The translations under genes and the position numbers were made by a program. Under the pieces are notes generated by a model. The model had not been told where the DNA came from and searched no databases. It worked only from the letters and a program-made list of their open reading frames with translations. Below are positions 46,076 through 58,029 of a DNA stretch of 64,000 bases, one piece after another; within the stretch, counting starts at the first letter, position 1, and every line of letters starts with the position of its first letter. This DNA is from Cacajao melanocephalus (taxonomy: Eukaryota; Chordata; Mammalia; Primates; Pitheciidae). Where the stretch lies: contig CAUYLG010038532.1 of assembly GCA_963573385.1 (NCBI GenBank), forward strand, positions 62,001 through 126,000. Direction: 5' to 3'.

Positions 46076-46374
46076 TTGTTTTTGTTTTTGAGACAGAGTC
46101 TTGCTGTTTCGCCAGGCTGGAGTGCAGTGGCGCGATCTTGGCACACCATAACCTCCAACTCCCTAGTTCAAGCCATTCTCCTCCCTCAGCCTTCAGAGTA
46201 GCTAGGATTACAGGCACATGTCATCACACCCAGCTAATTTTTGTATTTTTAGTAGAGACAGACGGGGTTTCACCATGTTGGCCAAGATGGTCTCGATCTC
46301 CTGACCTCGTGATCCACCTGCCTCAGCCTCCCAAAGTACTGGGATTACAGGCATGAGCCACTACACCCAGCCTT
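46076..46374 (-). mobile_element. Alu SINE, full length, reverse orientation
   Basis: Begins TTTTGTTTTTGTTTTTGAGA, includes CAGGCTGGAGTGCAGTGGCG and TTTTAGTAGAGACAGACGGG, and ends CATGAGCCACTACACCCAGC. Confidence 0.96.
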
Positions 46375-47224
46375 GCCTGGTTTTATCAACAATTTTAGCA
46401 AGGTCTACTAGTGTCAGATTCATCCACTCTTTCTCTTCTTTTGTAATCTTTCTAGCCCCTAGCTCAGGCCCAAGCTAAAATGCCTAGAGGTGCATTCTAG
46501 ATCATGTAAACTGCTCCCACATTCAACAATTGAGTGTCAGAGCCAAGACTGACTGTTGCCCTAAATTCTCTCTGCGGACAGCTCTAAGACACCTTCCTAA
46601 AGGGAAGCTAATGTAGAGGAATGTTGCTTGTCTGGAATGATTGCAGTGCTTGCAGGTGTATAATTAGTCACTAGTCAGTGTATAAATACACTGTAAATTG
46701 CTTTATTTGTTAATGTGAAAAGCTCTGCAGAGATACAAGGTATTATAGGAACCAAGGCTGAACATGGGAGATAAGGTATTGTGGGAGAAGAACAAGTGAG
46801 TGAGGCATCAGTGTGTGTCATGTATCCCTCTGCTGGGACGAAGCTTATAGGTTCTCCCCCTCTCATTTTCTAAGAACGCCGACTCCCCTGGGTGAATAAT
46901 TTAAAGGACAAATTACCGCTCTTCTGGGTACCAAAGCCAGCCATAAGCTGAAATTAAATTAATTCATAAAGCCCTACAAGAAACTGAGGGAAGAGTCAGA
47001 AATAAAAAAAACCAAGGGAATCCAGAGCTAAGGATGAAATATTAGAGTCAGTGCGATGTCCTTGCCTTCCTGTGCTGATGAAGTAAAAAACTGAAAACCA
47101 CCCTGGTACAGACTTAAAGGACCACCATCAAATATCCATTGTTAAATACTTGGCAGTGGCTATTGCAATGATTTCAATTCCGGTGGGGTATTGGAGGGAG
47201 GTAGGAGAGAGAACACTAGATCAA
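46375..47224. other. Intergenic sequence without recognised gene
   Basis: No gene or classified repeat. Confidence 0.4.
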
Positions 47225-47340
47225 CTTCAAGTCCTTGTACTTAAGCTAACTAGCTAGGTGACCTTGAGCCAGCTACTACCCAATCTGGGCCTTTGTTTCC
47301 TTCATCTCTGGATTGAAATAAATGTAATCAGAGTTTGGGT
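47225..47340 (-). mobile_element. MIR SINE fragment, reverse orientation
   Basis: CTAACTAGCTAGGTGACCTT, GAGCCAGCTACTACCCAATC and TGGGCCTTTGTTTCCTTCAT give a reverse MIR match. Confidence 0.8.
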
Positions 47341-48208
47341 TTCCATTTTCTTCCCCATATCAGCTCAGCGATCATAGTGAGCTAATAAAAACACATATAC
47401 AATTTGCCAATTAAAATACTGAAAGCTTATTATCTTTTCTCAGAGCACAAGCCCTGTTACCACAATAAGCTTTCCTATACTTCTTAGTAAGGGACCAGGA
47501 GATAGAAGGGCAACTGTGGAAGTGGAAGACCTTAAAGTTTTGTTGAAACACTGTGTCCTCAGTTTCCTCCAGAGGGAAATGAGTATTTATCTAGTGGATT
47601 AGAGGGGCGGGACTACCCTGTGTCCGGGAGGTAAGCAGTACTTTAAATGCCCAAGATTGGCTTCTGAGAAAGAAACTTGGCATGCTTGTACTGCCAATCT
47701 AATAATCTAGTCACTTTACGTCAATGGAATGAGAGAGAATTGTGAAATCATTTCTTTATTTAATCTACAAAAAGCAAGGACTTTGGTAATCAGTTTAGCA
47801 GCTGGTGTGCTGCCAATGTGGAATGTAGGTTGGAAACCAAGTAAAAGTCAAAAACAAAGTAGATGTTGTTTTCTAGGGTGCCATATCACTGAAGCATGTT
47901 CTAGGTCTGGCATATTAAGCTTAACTCTATCAACATCACAGCTAAGTCTGATTAGCATTTACTACCATGACAGTATCACAAGAACAGAAAAACAAAATCC
48001 TAAAATTCAGTGGTTCTTTCTCTTGCTAGAAAGCTATGCTTGACTTCTTGGCGTACATGGGTAAAGGCTACAATACAGGAAACCTCTAGAAGTACTCCCC
48101 TACCTGGTAGTCCCCAGATCTTTAGATTTCATTGGCCACTAAAATCTCAAAGGAAGAGAGAAAGAGAACACGAGAGACTAGGACAAATTTGATGCCATAC
48201 TTAATGAA
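47341..48208. other. Intergenic sequence; expected neighbourhood of rs7566605
   Basis: No gene recognised. From published knowledge the obesity-associated variant rs7566605 lies about 10 kb upstream of INSIG2, which would fall at roughly 47,300-47,500 here. I cannot confirm the exact base. ORF 47,729-48,043 (104 codons) shows no family features. Confidence 0.4.
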
Positions 48209-48499
<291 letters not shown>

Positions 48500-48956
48500 C
48501 TATTATCCATTACTACCCTCATTATTAAAGGATGTTTTTAACACAAAAATGAGGAAGGACACTGTCTCCGAATAAAGGAAAGCCCTTTAAATTGCTTTGA
48601 CTTTGTTATGAGACATACCAACCACATTGCCGTTTAGTTTTCTTAGTAGTCATAGATCAGTGAAAACTTCATCCTCAAGCAGAATAGTTCATCTGTGTGA
48701 ATTTGGAAAGCCCTGCTCTTTGGAAGATCCTCTTAAAACGAGAAAGCCTCCAAAAATTCCAGTCTTAAATCCCCTCAGGGCCCAACTTCAAACCCCATTT
48801 TTACTTTGAAGGTTTTTCTGATTACCTAATGACCACAATGATCTACTTTCTGAATTCCTGCAGCACCTGTAATTTTAATATGTAATCTAGCATTTTTATT
48901 TTGTGAGAAAGGTTTTTGGAATGTAGAATGTTTTGGAGATAACAGTTTAATTTTTA

Positions 48957-49243
48957 TTTTTATTTTTTAGATGGAGTCTCACTCTGTCGCCCAGGCTGGA
49001 GTGCAGTGCATAATCTCGGCTCATTGCAACCTCCGCCTCCTGGGTTCAGCAATTTTCTGCCTCAGCCGCCTGAGTAGCTGGGATTACAGGCACCCGCCAC
49101 CACGCCCAGCTAATTTTTATTATTTTAGTAGAGACAAGTTTCTCCATCTTGGCCAGGCTGGTCTTGAACTCCTGGCCTCGTGATTCACTCACCTCGGCCT
49201 CCCAAAGTGCTGGGAATACAGGTGTAAGCCACTGTGCCCAGCC
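48957..49243 (-). mobile_element. Alu SINE, full length, reverse orientation, with target-site duplication
   Basis: Reverse Alu (TTTTTAGATGGAGTCTCACT, then GCAACCTCCGCCTCCTGGGT, then GTAAGCCACTGTGCCCAGCC). A 16 bp direct repeat, AACAGTTTAATTTTTA, flanks it at 48,941-48,956 and 49,244-49,259: an intact target-site duplication. Confidence 0.97.
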
Positions 49244-49599
49244 AACAGTTTAATTTTTAAGTAAACATTTAGAAGCTTTATTACCAACTGATAGAACCAC
49301 AAATTAGACCTTTCTAAAAAAAATTCTAAGAAAAAAAATATAAAACTCTAGAACAGAGATGAAGCTTCCATTATTCAAATGCATCTGAAGGTGGCTGAAG
49401 TCTTTTATGGTCAGCAGTATAGAGTCCAATATATTTTGACTGGTAGGCTAGACTTCCATTAAGAAAGGCTCATTAGCCTTTGGGTTTTAATGTTTTCTCT
49501 TCTCTTCACCAGGATAAGTAAGCATCAGAACAACTCTTCTCCTACTTCCTGTTTCAAATGATCCCATATTCTCATATAGCTAGAATAACAGTATCTTAT

Positions 49600-49745
49600 G
49601 TGATAGAAATTGATCTTAGAGATCATCTAGTTTATATCCTTGTTTAACAGATGGAATATCTATAGCCGAGGTATAGTGAAGTGACTTGCCTCAAATCCCA
49701 AATTGATCAGAATTAGAGTTGGATTTTCTACCACGATCTCTGAGC
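49600..49745 (+). mobile_element. MIR-like SINE
   Basis: GATCTTAGAGATCATCTAGT, TTGTTTAACAGATGGAATAT and AGTGAAGTGACTTGCCTCAA follow the familiar order of an old MIR-like SINE. Confidence 0.6.
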
Positions 49746-52261
49746 TTGCAAGTATTTTAAGTATTCTAGTCTTATACCCTGATATCTTTAGATATACAGT
49801 ACATTTCACATCATGGTTCCTAAACAAGATTAAAAAGACAAGTTTTCCCCATCCCCTAGGCTCTCTTTCACTCTTGGCTATTTCTTCTTTCCTTCCTCGG
49901 CACCTGTTACCCCTGATCTCTCCTCTCCCCACCCCACCCTACTTCTAAACCCATTAAAATCTAGGTTCTTAGGAAGGGCTACACAGTGTAAATTCCTCAT
50001 AGTTGTTCATGGAGTGATTGGTGTGTGCCAGACATTTTTCTGGGTTGGCTGAATGTGGGACTCCTTGAGCACTTGCAGTTTTACAAGGTAGGAAGAAATA
50101 AGCCAACAAATTGAATCCTCATTCAAGGCACAAGGGAGACTTCTTATTTCTTTGAAATTACCACGTATCAGCAATGATTTTACTTCTAAAATCAGCCAAA
50201 TTCTTCAGAGTTGGAAGCCTGCCCTCCTTTTGTCCCTCCACTGCAATTACCACAAGTCTTAGATATTTAGAAATATTTACAAATCTATATTGACAACATA
50301 ACAGACCCTTTTTCATTTTCCTGTTTGGGAACTGGTCTTTTCCACATTCACAAAAACCAAAGCCTTAACACTTAAATGGAGGTTTGACATATTTTAAACA
50401 TTTTTAGATGTTATTCTCAGAACCAGGTAGACCCAGTCCTAGAAATGAGGGCTACCTTCTCTGGAACAAATTTACTACATGACCTTCCCCAATTCTCTAA
50501 ATTTGCCTGGCCACAAGTTTTCACATTTGTGAAACAAAAAAATTGTTCTTAATAGAGACTGAGGTATTGGAGGGTTGGGACCACACCTTTTAATCTTCCG
50601 TATGTTACCACATAGAGCCTCGTCTCAGGCTCTGCCCACACAGATGCTCAGGAAATGCTTGCTAACTGAAGATTTTTATGATCACTGATAGAAAGACAGA
50701 ATAAATGCAAAACACAATTTTTCCCTTGCCCTGAGTTACCCAGGAGTGTCATTCTCATTCAGAGATGACCACATTTCAGAAAGTGGGTCTCATAAAACAT
50801 ACAATTTAATGAAGCCATCTGGGAAGATGATTGTCATATAAATGCAAGATATTGATATTATCTGGCTACTTGGGGAAATACCATGTAAATGAAGGTGCAA
50901 CCCAACTCCATAATTCAAATCTAGTATTGATGTATAAGGTCTTTGGATAATGGACTTTGCAGATTGATATTTCTCACACATCTGAAGCTACTTGTCTCCC
51001 CTCCTTTTCAATTTTACTATATTTGCGGTAAGATTTTATTTTACTTTTTGGAAACATCTTTTTTTTTTTTAACAGGAATCTATCAGTGTCAACTGGGAGT
51101 CTTGAAACAGATTTTACATCTGTATTGGTGTTTTTAAGCTTCTCTTCTTTTGAAGCAACGAATGATGCAAATAACAGACATTTCTTTGCTGCTCCAGTAA
51201 TTATACAAGATGTTGTTCAGTTATTCAGCTTCCCAATTGATTTAGCTGCTTTCTTTTCTTTTATATTCTAGCAAGAAGGAATGCTCTACTTCTGATATTA
51301 TCCTGAAGTCTATTCTAAGTGAAGCCACCCAGTGATCTGTTCTCTCATCTTAACAAATGTTACCTCCTTTCTCTGAGCGACAATTGCTAAAACAATACCA
51401 AATTCAGGCATGCCAGCAGTCACACAATGATAACATCCAGCAGGCTTTGGCACTCTGTATCTTTTATGTAGTCTGAGAAAGGGATGGAGAATTCCCTCTA
51501 CAATTAGGACTCTGTCTCACTACCTCTGCTGAAGAAATTACCATTGGCATTGAGGCAACAGCTGCCCCCACTGTGTAAACCAAAGTTCTTCTGGGGTCCT
51601 CACAGTCTCTCCAGGAAAGAATGGGATCCGGTATTTGTGCTTGCCCCTCCTGACACACTGAGCCTGTTTGGCCCTGGCTGTCCCCAGCCACCCCATCACC
51701 ACACGCTCACCAAATAAGACTTAAGTGCAGTCAGTCACCACACTCTTCGTAGAGGTTGTTGGAGCTCATGGACATTGTCTGAGCATATGTGTCATGGGTT
51801 TGCTCACCCCAGGAGCCACACATGGTGTTCAAACATGGTGTTCCTTTAGAGAATATGCATGGCAGGGGTTAGAGGTGCAGAGATGGAGGGATTGTTTCCC
51901 ATGCTGTGTCTGGCTGATGACTGAGGTGGATGGAATAGATAGGGAGCTGGCAATATATTCTTGACCTTTAATTCTTTTCATATTCACTAAAGAAATTCCT
52001 TTTCCTATTGCTTATCTTCTTGCATCCCTAAATCACAGACTAGAGGTAAGTATGTCCAGAGCTGAGGGACAAGACACTTGCATGCTTTGTATCCCAAGGG
52101 GGAGTTTGCATGCTGAGAAGCAGGATAAGAAGAAACTCCTAGCCCTCTTTCTCCTTGGTCTCATACAGGCACTGTCACTGCTCATCCCTGATGGGAAAGG
52201 AATATTCAGAATTTTAGTCTAATAAGGCTGAGGGGAGGAGAATCTTAGAAATAATGTTAGC
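49746..52261. other. Intergenic sequence without recognised gene
   Basis: About 2.5 kb. ORFs at 51,464-51,691 (minus) and 51,725-51,964 (plus) sit in a slightly G+C-richer patch but have no recognisable family. T-run near 51,060-51,070. Confidence 0.4.
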
Positions 52262-52381
52262 AAATGTATTCAGTGAGTGCTGTAGGCCAGATACAGTGCT
52301 AGGTACAGAGCAGTGACATCACCAAGATGGCTGAGTAGGAGATGTTAGCCTTCCTCCCCCCTCACACACAAAACAAATGCA
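52262..52381 (-). mobile_element. L2 3' fragment joined to an L1-like 5' scrap
   Basis: AAATGTATTCAGTGAGTGCT, GTAGGCCAGATACAGTGCTA is reverse L2. It is followed at about 52,318 by CACCAAGATGGCTGAGTAGG, which resembles an L1 5' start. The Tigger2 copy begins immediately after. Confidence 0.5.
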
Positions 52382-52818
52382 GGTGACCATTGAACAATGC
52401 AGGGTTAAGGGCACCAGCCCCCCATATAGTCAAAAATCCATGCATGACTTTTGATTCTCTCAAAACTTTACTATTGTAATAGCTTACTGTTGACCAGAAG
52501 CCTTACAAATAACATAAACAGTTGTTTAGCACATATTTTATATGTTATCTGTATTATATATTTTATTCTTACAATAAAGTAAACTAGAGAAAAAAATGAT
52601 ACTAATTGCAAAGAAGAGAAAATATATTTACTATTCATTAAGCGGAAGTAGATCATTATAAAGGACTTCATCCTTATCATCTTACGTTGGTGAGGCTGAG
52701 GATGAGGAGGAAGAAAAGGGATTGCTCTTACTGCGTTAATAGTGGCAGAGGCAGAGGAAAATTTGCATATAAGTGGAGCAGGATAGTTTGAACTTTTGTT
52801 GAAGGGTCAGCTGTATAG
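52382..52818 (-). mobile_element. Tigger2/MER2-type DNA transposon, reverse orientation
   Basis: Left terminal text GTGACCATTGAACAATGCAG and right terminal text TTGAAGGGTCAGCTGTAT mirror each other. Interior blocks AAAATCCATGCATGACTTTT, TAAGCGGAAGTAGATCATTA and GGATGAGGAGGAAGAAAAGG are the reverse complement of those in the copy at 17,611-18,031. No transposase frame. Confidence 0.87.
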
Positions 52819-52869
52819 AGGGCTCAAGGACTTATTTAAAAATCTGCAGCAATGCAGTGGAGTAAAAAA

Positions 52870-52990
52870 TGGTGAATATCTACACAGTAAGGTACTACAC
52901 ATGGGGTATGGTAAGGAAGAAGACCCAGTTTGTGCCTTCAGAGAGTTCTCAACCTGGTAGGAGGCTCATAGCAGATTATATATATATACA
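52870..52990 (-). mobile_element. L2 3' fragment continued, reverse orientation, ending in a TA microsatellite
   Basis: GTATGGTAAGGAAGAAGACC, CAGTTTGTGCCTTCAGAGAG, TTCTCAACCTGGTAGGAGGC resemble the L2 text expected after the part at 52,262, so the Tigger2 element probably split one L2. A TATATATATA run is at about 52,978-52,988. Confidence 0.55.
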
Positions 52991-53285
52991 TCTGTTAATA
53001 TTTCAACATTAATTTTAAGAGTCTCCAAAGTTATTTTTTTCATGTTGAAAAATAAGACACTAAAATTGCAAAGGTAGTGACAAAAATAGTCACTCCTAGG
53101 GATTGGAACTCTAACATAGAAATAGCAAGTAGAGAGAGAATTCCATCCAAATAGCTAACTATATCATATCAGTGACTAAGATGTGGAGAAAAACAGCAGA
53201 TTTGTGGCAAATAAAAAACATATACGCCAGGGAAATCCTTTCAGTTTCTCATAAAACATTACATAATTATGGGAGCCAAAAATTT

Positions 53286-53586
53286 TTTATTTATTTTTAT
53301 TTTTTGAAATGGAGTCTTGCTCTGTCACCCAGGCTGTTGTGCAATGGCACAATCTTGGCTCACTGCAATCTCCACCTCCCGGGTTCAAGAGATTCTCCTG
53401 CCTCGGCCTCCTGAGTAGCTGGGATTACAAGTGCCCAACACCACACCCAGCTAATTTTTGTGTTTTTAGTAGAGACAGGGTTTCGCCATGTTGGCCAGGC
53501 TAGTCATGAATTCCTGATCTTAAGTAATCTGCCCACCTCAGCCTCCCAAAGTGCTGGGATTACAAGCATGCGCCACCGCACCCGGC
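53286..53586 (-). mobile_element. Alu SINE, full length, reverse orientation
   Basis: ATTTTTTGAAATGGAGTCTT, GCTCTGTCACCCAGGCTGTT, GTTTTTAGTAGAGACAGGGT and CATGCGCCACCGCACCCGGC. Confidence 0.96.
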
Positions 53587-54129
53587 CCAAACGTTTATTT
53601 TTTAAAGGTATCTTTGTATAGAGAGATTAGTCATTCCAATAACCACTTCTTTTTAGCTGACTTCTATTCAGAGCTAGGTTGCCACAGTAGAAAGACAAAG
53701 AAATGTAAGACAGTCTTTTCCTTGAGTCATAATATTAGTGAGAACATGAAGTTTTGAATGCGGAAAAATTAAAGGTATATTGATTCACACTGTAAAATAC
53801 TTTTAAAACCTTTTGCTTGATACCTAAAGATTCTATTGAGGAAAAAGATACACAGCCATAACCAAGAAGTTAAAAATTGGATTAGGGGCTTTTTGTAGTT
53901 AATTGGGGTACAGAGGGATACGCATAGTGACAAAAGACATAGCTGATGAAGTGCTATTCTTACAAACATAAAGCAAAATCCTTTATAACCATTTTTCCCC
54001 GAAGCAATTTTCTGTAAGCATCAAAAGTATAGATGACATTTAGAATGATACAGGGCTTCATAATTCATCATTAAAATGTTAGGGAAATGTTAAGCCAAAA
54101 ATGGAGTTGTTTCAAAAAAAAATAAAGGA

Positions 54130-54405
54130 ATCAGAATTTCTTTTTTAAATTTTCTCTTCATAGCAAAACATTCAGACTGTATGGCAAAGAATAGAGAGAA
54201 GAACAAGTCACTCATAATTCTGCAACACAGAGATAATCATTAGCATTTAGGTGTATGCTCTTCCAAACATTTTTCTGTGTATGTATACACAAATATTAAA
54301 ATACAATTTTTGAATATACAGATGGAATCACACCAGGCATACTGCTATTTAATGCATATTTTTACTTAATAATAAAGCATTTTGCATAGCAACAATGCAG
54401 ATTTA
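54130..54405. mobile_element. Unclassified interspersed repeat (probable)
   Basis: Text such as CACAGAGATAATCATTAGCA, TGTATGCTCTTCCAAACATT and CAGATGGAATCACACCAGGC resembles a common old human repeat, but I cannot name the family. Confidence 0.4.
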
Positions 54406-54690
<285 letters not shown>

Positions 54691-55369
54691 AATTATAATA
54701 ATGATAATAATACAGATTTAAATTGGTCTGAGCTGAAGAGTGTTCTCGAAACTTTATGTCTGCCTAAAACCTGAGAATGCAATCACTTCATAGATGAATA
54801 ATGAATACTGATGACCTACAAGTTTTTTTATCATGTGCTTCATTAGTAAAAACACATACCATGCACCTTGAATTTGTATATTTATTTATAAATTACAAGC
54901 ATGTACTATTTTGCAATATGCACATTATAAAACAATCTCAAAAATGGAAGTTGCAAACAGATAAAATTTTTAAAGTGTTGGCATTTTTCCCCCACTCTAG
55001 TGGATCTTCTTGAATACCCCCTACCCCAGGGTTCACATAAAACACTTTAAATATCCCTGATGATACAGTGTTCTCAGTTACAAGATGTTATAGGAATGTA
55101 GTGGGTTCAAAAATGTTCTGATCACCCGAATGTGCATGGAACCAACCAGCAAAATATTTTCGGAGGACGCAAGGATCTGTTTGGCACAGATTGCTTGTTG
55201 TTTCCCACTTGCTCATTCTTCAAGAGTCTGTTCTACAATTATCCCTGCATGAAACTTCTCGCGGCATTTCAGATAGAACTGACAACTGCCTCTTTTGGAT
55301 TGTCCTATACCTATGCAGATATCTACATAACATTTGTAACACTTGATTACATTTATTGGTTTCTGCGTC
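54691..55369. other. Intergenic sequence without recognised gene
   Basis: Nothing classified. The ORF at 55,132-55,497 (121 codons, plus) is cysteine- and phenylalanine-rich and its end overlaps the L2 fragment. No domain recognised. Confidence 0.4.
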
Positions 55370-55490
55370 TCTCTCTCTCCATCTGGATTATCAGCTTCTT
55401 TAAAGCAGGGATCATGTCATATCCTTCATTAATTTGCCAGTGCTTGTTACCTGGTAGGTCCTTAATAAATACTAGGCAAATGAGTCAACA
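55370..55490 (+). mobile_element. L2 LINE 3' end
   Basis: TCTTTAAAGCAGGGATCATG, CAGTGCTTGTTACCTGGTAG and GTCCTTAATAAATACTAGGC correspond to the L2 3' terminus. Confidence 0.75.
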
Positions 55491-56904
55491 GAACTAGAGA
55501 ACAATGCAGTGCATAAAAATTAGGATATCCCGAAAGCATACAGAAGAAAAAGAAAATGCTGTGAGACATTACCTAGAGCCTCTTCAGCCTCTGATTATGC
55601 TTAATTAGATTATAATGTCTGACTTGTTTGCAGCAAATTTTACAGAATCTCCCAGTGAATTCTCCAGATGCTTCAGTGAAATTCATGGTTGCTTCGCTCA
55701 TCTGCACAGCTCCTTCTCTGCTCTACAGAGGAGGGGAGTTAGCCCTGGATTGGGATATTTATGTACTTGCTAATCATACATTTGTTTGCCCTCTAAGCTT
55801 AGTCCTGCCTGCCAAGAATAGCTCAAGATGACAATCATTTTCATGTTTTCAGTCAAACAAAGGCTCCAGACAGACATGAAAAAACAAAGCCAGAAGTTTA
55901 ACATCAACAAGAAGGAAAAAAGAAAAACATAAGTTTAAATACTCTGCTCCCATGTTTTGCTATCCTATGTCAGCATTTTAGTACTCCTGTTCACCCACAA
56001 TTGCTTGGCACATTGGGGTTGAGAAGGAGTGGGTAGACTTTTTAAGTAGCTACAATAAATAAGAAGGCTCAATTTTACCCTTTCTTTGCTTGTATCCCTC
56101 AAGAGCCACTGGAGTTTTCAAATCTCTCTCATTCCCTCACCTCTGTGTGTGCCCCTGTACATGTGTGCCTTTCATGTTAACTTGAAGCCACAACTAGTAA
56201 ATGTTACCAGTATTTATTTCCACATCTGCTTCCTTAAATTGTTGTTTTCCAAAATAAATTCTATGACATGTTAATAGATGCTCTATAGAAAAGGGTTCTG
56301 TGGTCAAATGTTGGGAAAAGTTTAGTTGTACAAGTTAAACAGATGTTTTTGCAAAAGGATTTCTCATACCCTTTAATTTACCAGTGTATCCTGTCAATCT
56401 TCAAGAGGAAGCATGGGTTGCACCAAAGAACCCTCTTTCCCAGAATCATCTGGGCAAACTTATTCTTTTAACATACTTTAAGAAATGCTGCCGATTCGAC
56501 TTAAGGGTTTGGCTTAAACTGGAAGCTCTTGTCACCAGAGACACAGACATTCAGAATTACCTCAGTCACTTGGATTGGTGAAAACGCTCCCAAATACTCA
56601 TAAAACTCTAAAGTCATCCCTCCTGTGGGCTGGCATCTCTATATTCTGGAGCCTGAAATGCCAGTGTTGCAGAAAGAGATCGGCTAGAGGAACAGCCAGG
56701 TGGAAAGGCAAAAGGACCTAACCAAGGCACTGTGGTTTTAGGAAAATACAGCTCAGGACCTGACTTACACGTATAATCTCTGGGCAGTTGTCTTGACAGA
56801 AGTGGAAATCCCCTTCCATCTTGTGTGGCTTTCATGGAGAGGCCCACTTTTTCCATTTTTTGCTTCCACTAACCACCACCTGAAGCCTTCCTAGACACAC
56901 AGTT
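55491..56904. other. Intergenic sequence without recognised gene
   Basis: No gene or classified repeat. ORFs are short and lack features. Confidence 0.4.
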
Positions 56905-58025
56905 TTGTTTACATCGTGTTCCCAACAATGTTTCCTCTATACCATGTGACCATCATGGAGTGTACATACACAAACCTAGATGGTACAGCCTCCTACACAC
57001 CCAGGCTGTATGGGATAGCCTATTGCTCTTGGGCTGTAAACCTGTATAGCATGTTACTGTACTGAATACTGTAAGCAATCATAGCACAATGGTAACTTTG
57101 TGTACCTAAGCATATCTAAACATAGAAAAGAATTCAGTATTAAAGATTAAAAAATGGCACACCTGTGTAGGGCACTTACCATGAATGGAACTTGCAGGAC
57201 TGGAAGTTGCTCTGGTGAGTAAGAGTGAATGGTGAGTAAATGAGAAGGCCTGGGACATTACTGTACATACTGAAGACTTCATAAACACTGTACACTGAAG
57301 CTTCATTAAGTTTATTTAATTCTCCAATAGTATGTTAACTTTAGTTTACTGTAACTTTTTAACTTTCTGAACTCCTTTTTAAACTTTTTGACTCTTTTGT
57401 AATAACACTTAGCTTAAAATACATAGTATAGATGTACAAAATGTTCATATCCGTATTCTATAAGCTTTTTTCTATTCTTAGAATTTTTTTAACTTTTTAA
57501 ATTTGTTTGTTAAGATCTAAGACACAAACACACATTAACCTAGGCTTACACAAGGTCGGGGTCTTCAATATCACTGTCTTCCACTCCCACATCTTGCCCC
57601 ACTAGAGGATCTTTAGGGACAATAACATGCATGGAGCTGTTATCTCCTAGGATGACAATGCCTTCTGCTGGAATAACCTGAGGCTGTTTTACAGTTAACT
57701 TTTTAAAATATAAGTTGAAGAGTATACTCTAAAATGACAACAAACTACAGTAAAGTAGTAACATGGTCATTATCATTATGAAGTATTATGTACTGAACAT
57801 AATTCTATGTTCTTGTATGTGCTATACTTGTATACAACTGGAAGTGCAGTAGGTTTGTTTATGCCAGCCTCAACATAAACATGTGAGTAATGCATTGTGC
57901 CACAACATTAAGCTGCCTATGACACCACTAAGCCATAGGAATTTTTCAGCCCCATTATATTATGGGGCCACCATTGTATGTACGTCCCATTGTTGACCAA
58001 AATGTTATGCGACACATGACTGTAT
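56905..58025. mobile_element. Long Tigger-like (Tc1/mariner group) DNA transposon remnant, about 1.1 kb
   Basis: The order of blocks (TACACAAACCTAGATGGTAC, CCTGTATAGCATGTTACTGT, TGGAACTTGCAGGACTGGAA, TTGTAATAACACTTAGCTTA, CAATATCACTGTCTTCCACT, GGAGCTGTTATCTCCTAGGA, TAGGTTTGTTTATGCCAGCC, GTTATGCGACACATGACTGT) matches a repeat family I know as a common Tigger-type element, probably nearly full-length apart from its left terminus. I am unsure of the subfamily. No intact transposase. Confidence 0.75.
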
Positions 58026-58029
58026 TTCT

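Noticed and set aside
46030..46356. 108-codon ORF on the plus strand
   Set aside because: Nearly all of it is translated reverse-oriented Alu sequence, as are the ORFs at 27,305-27,499, 48,263-48,522, 48,971-49,183 and 53,172-53,503.
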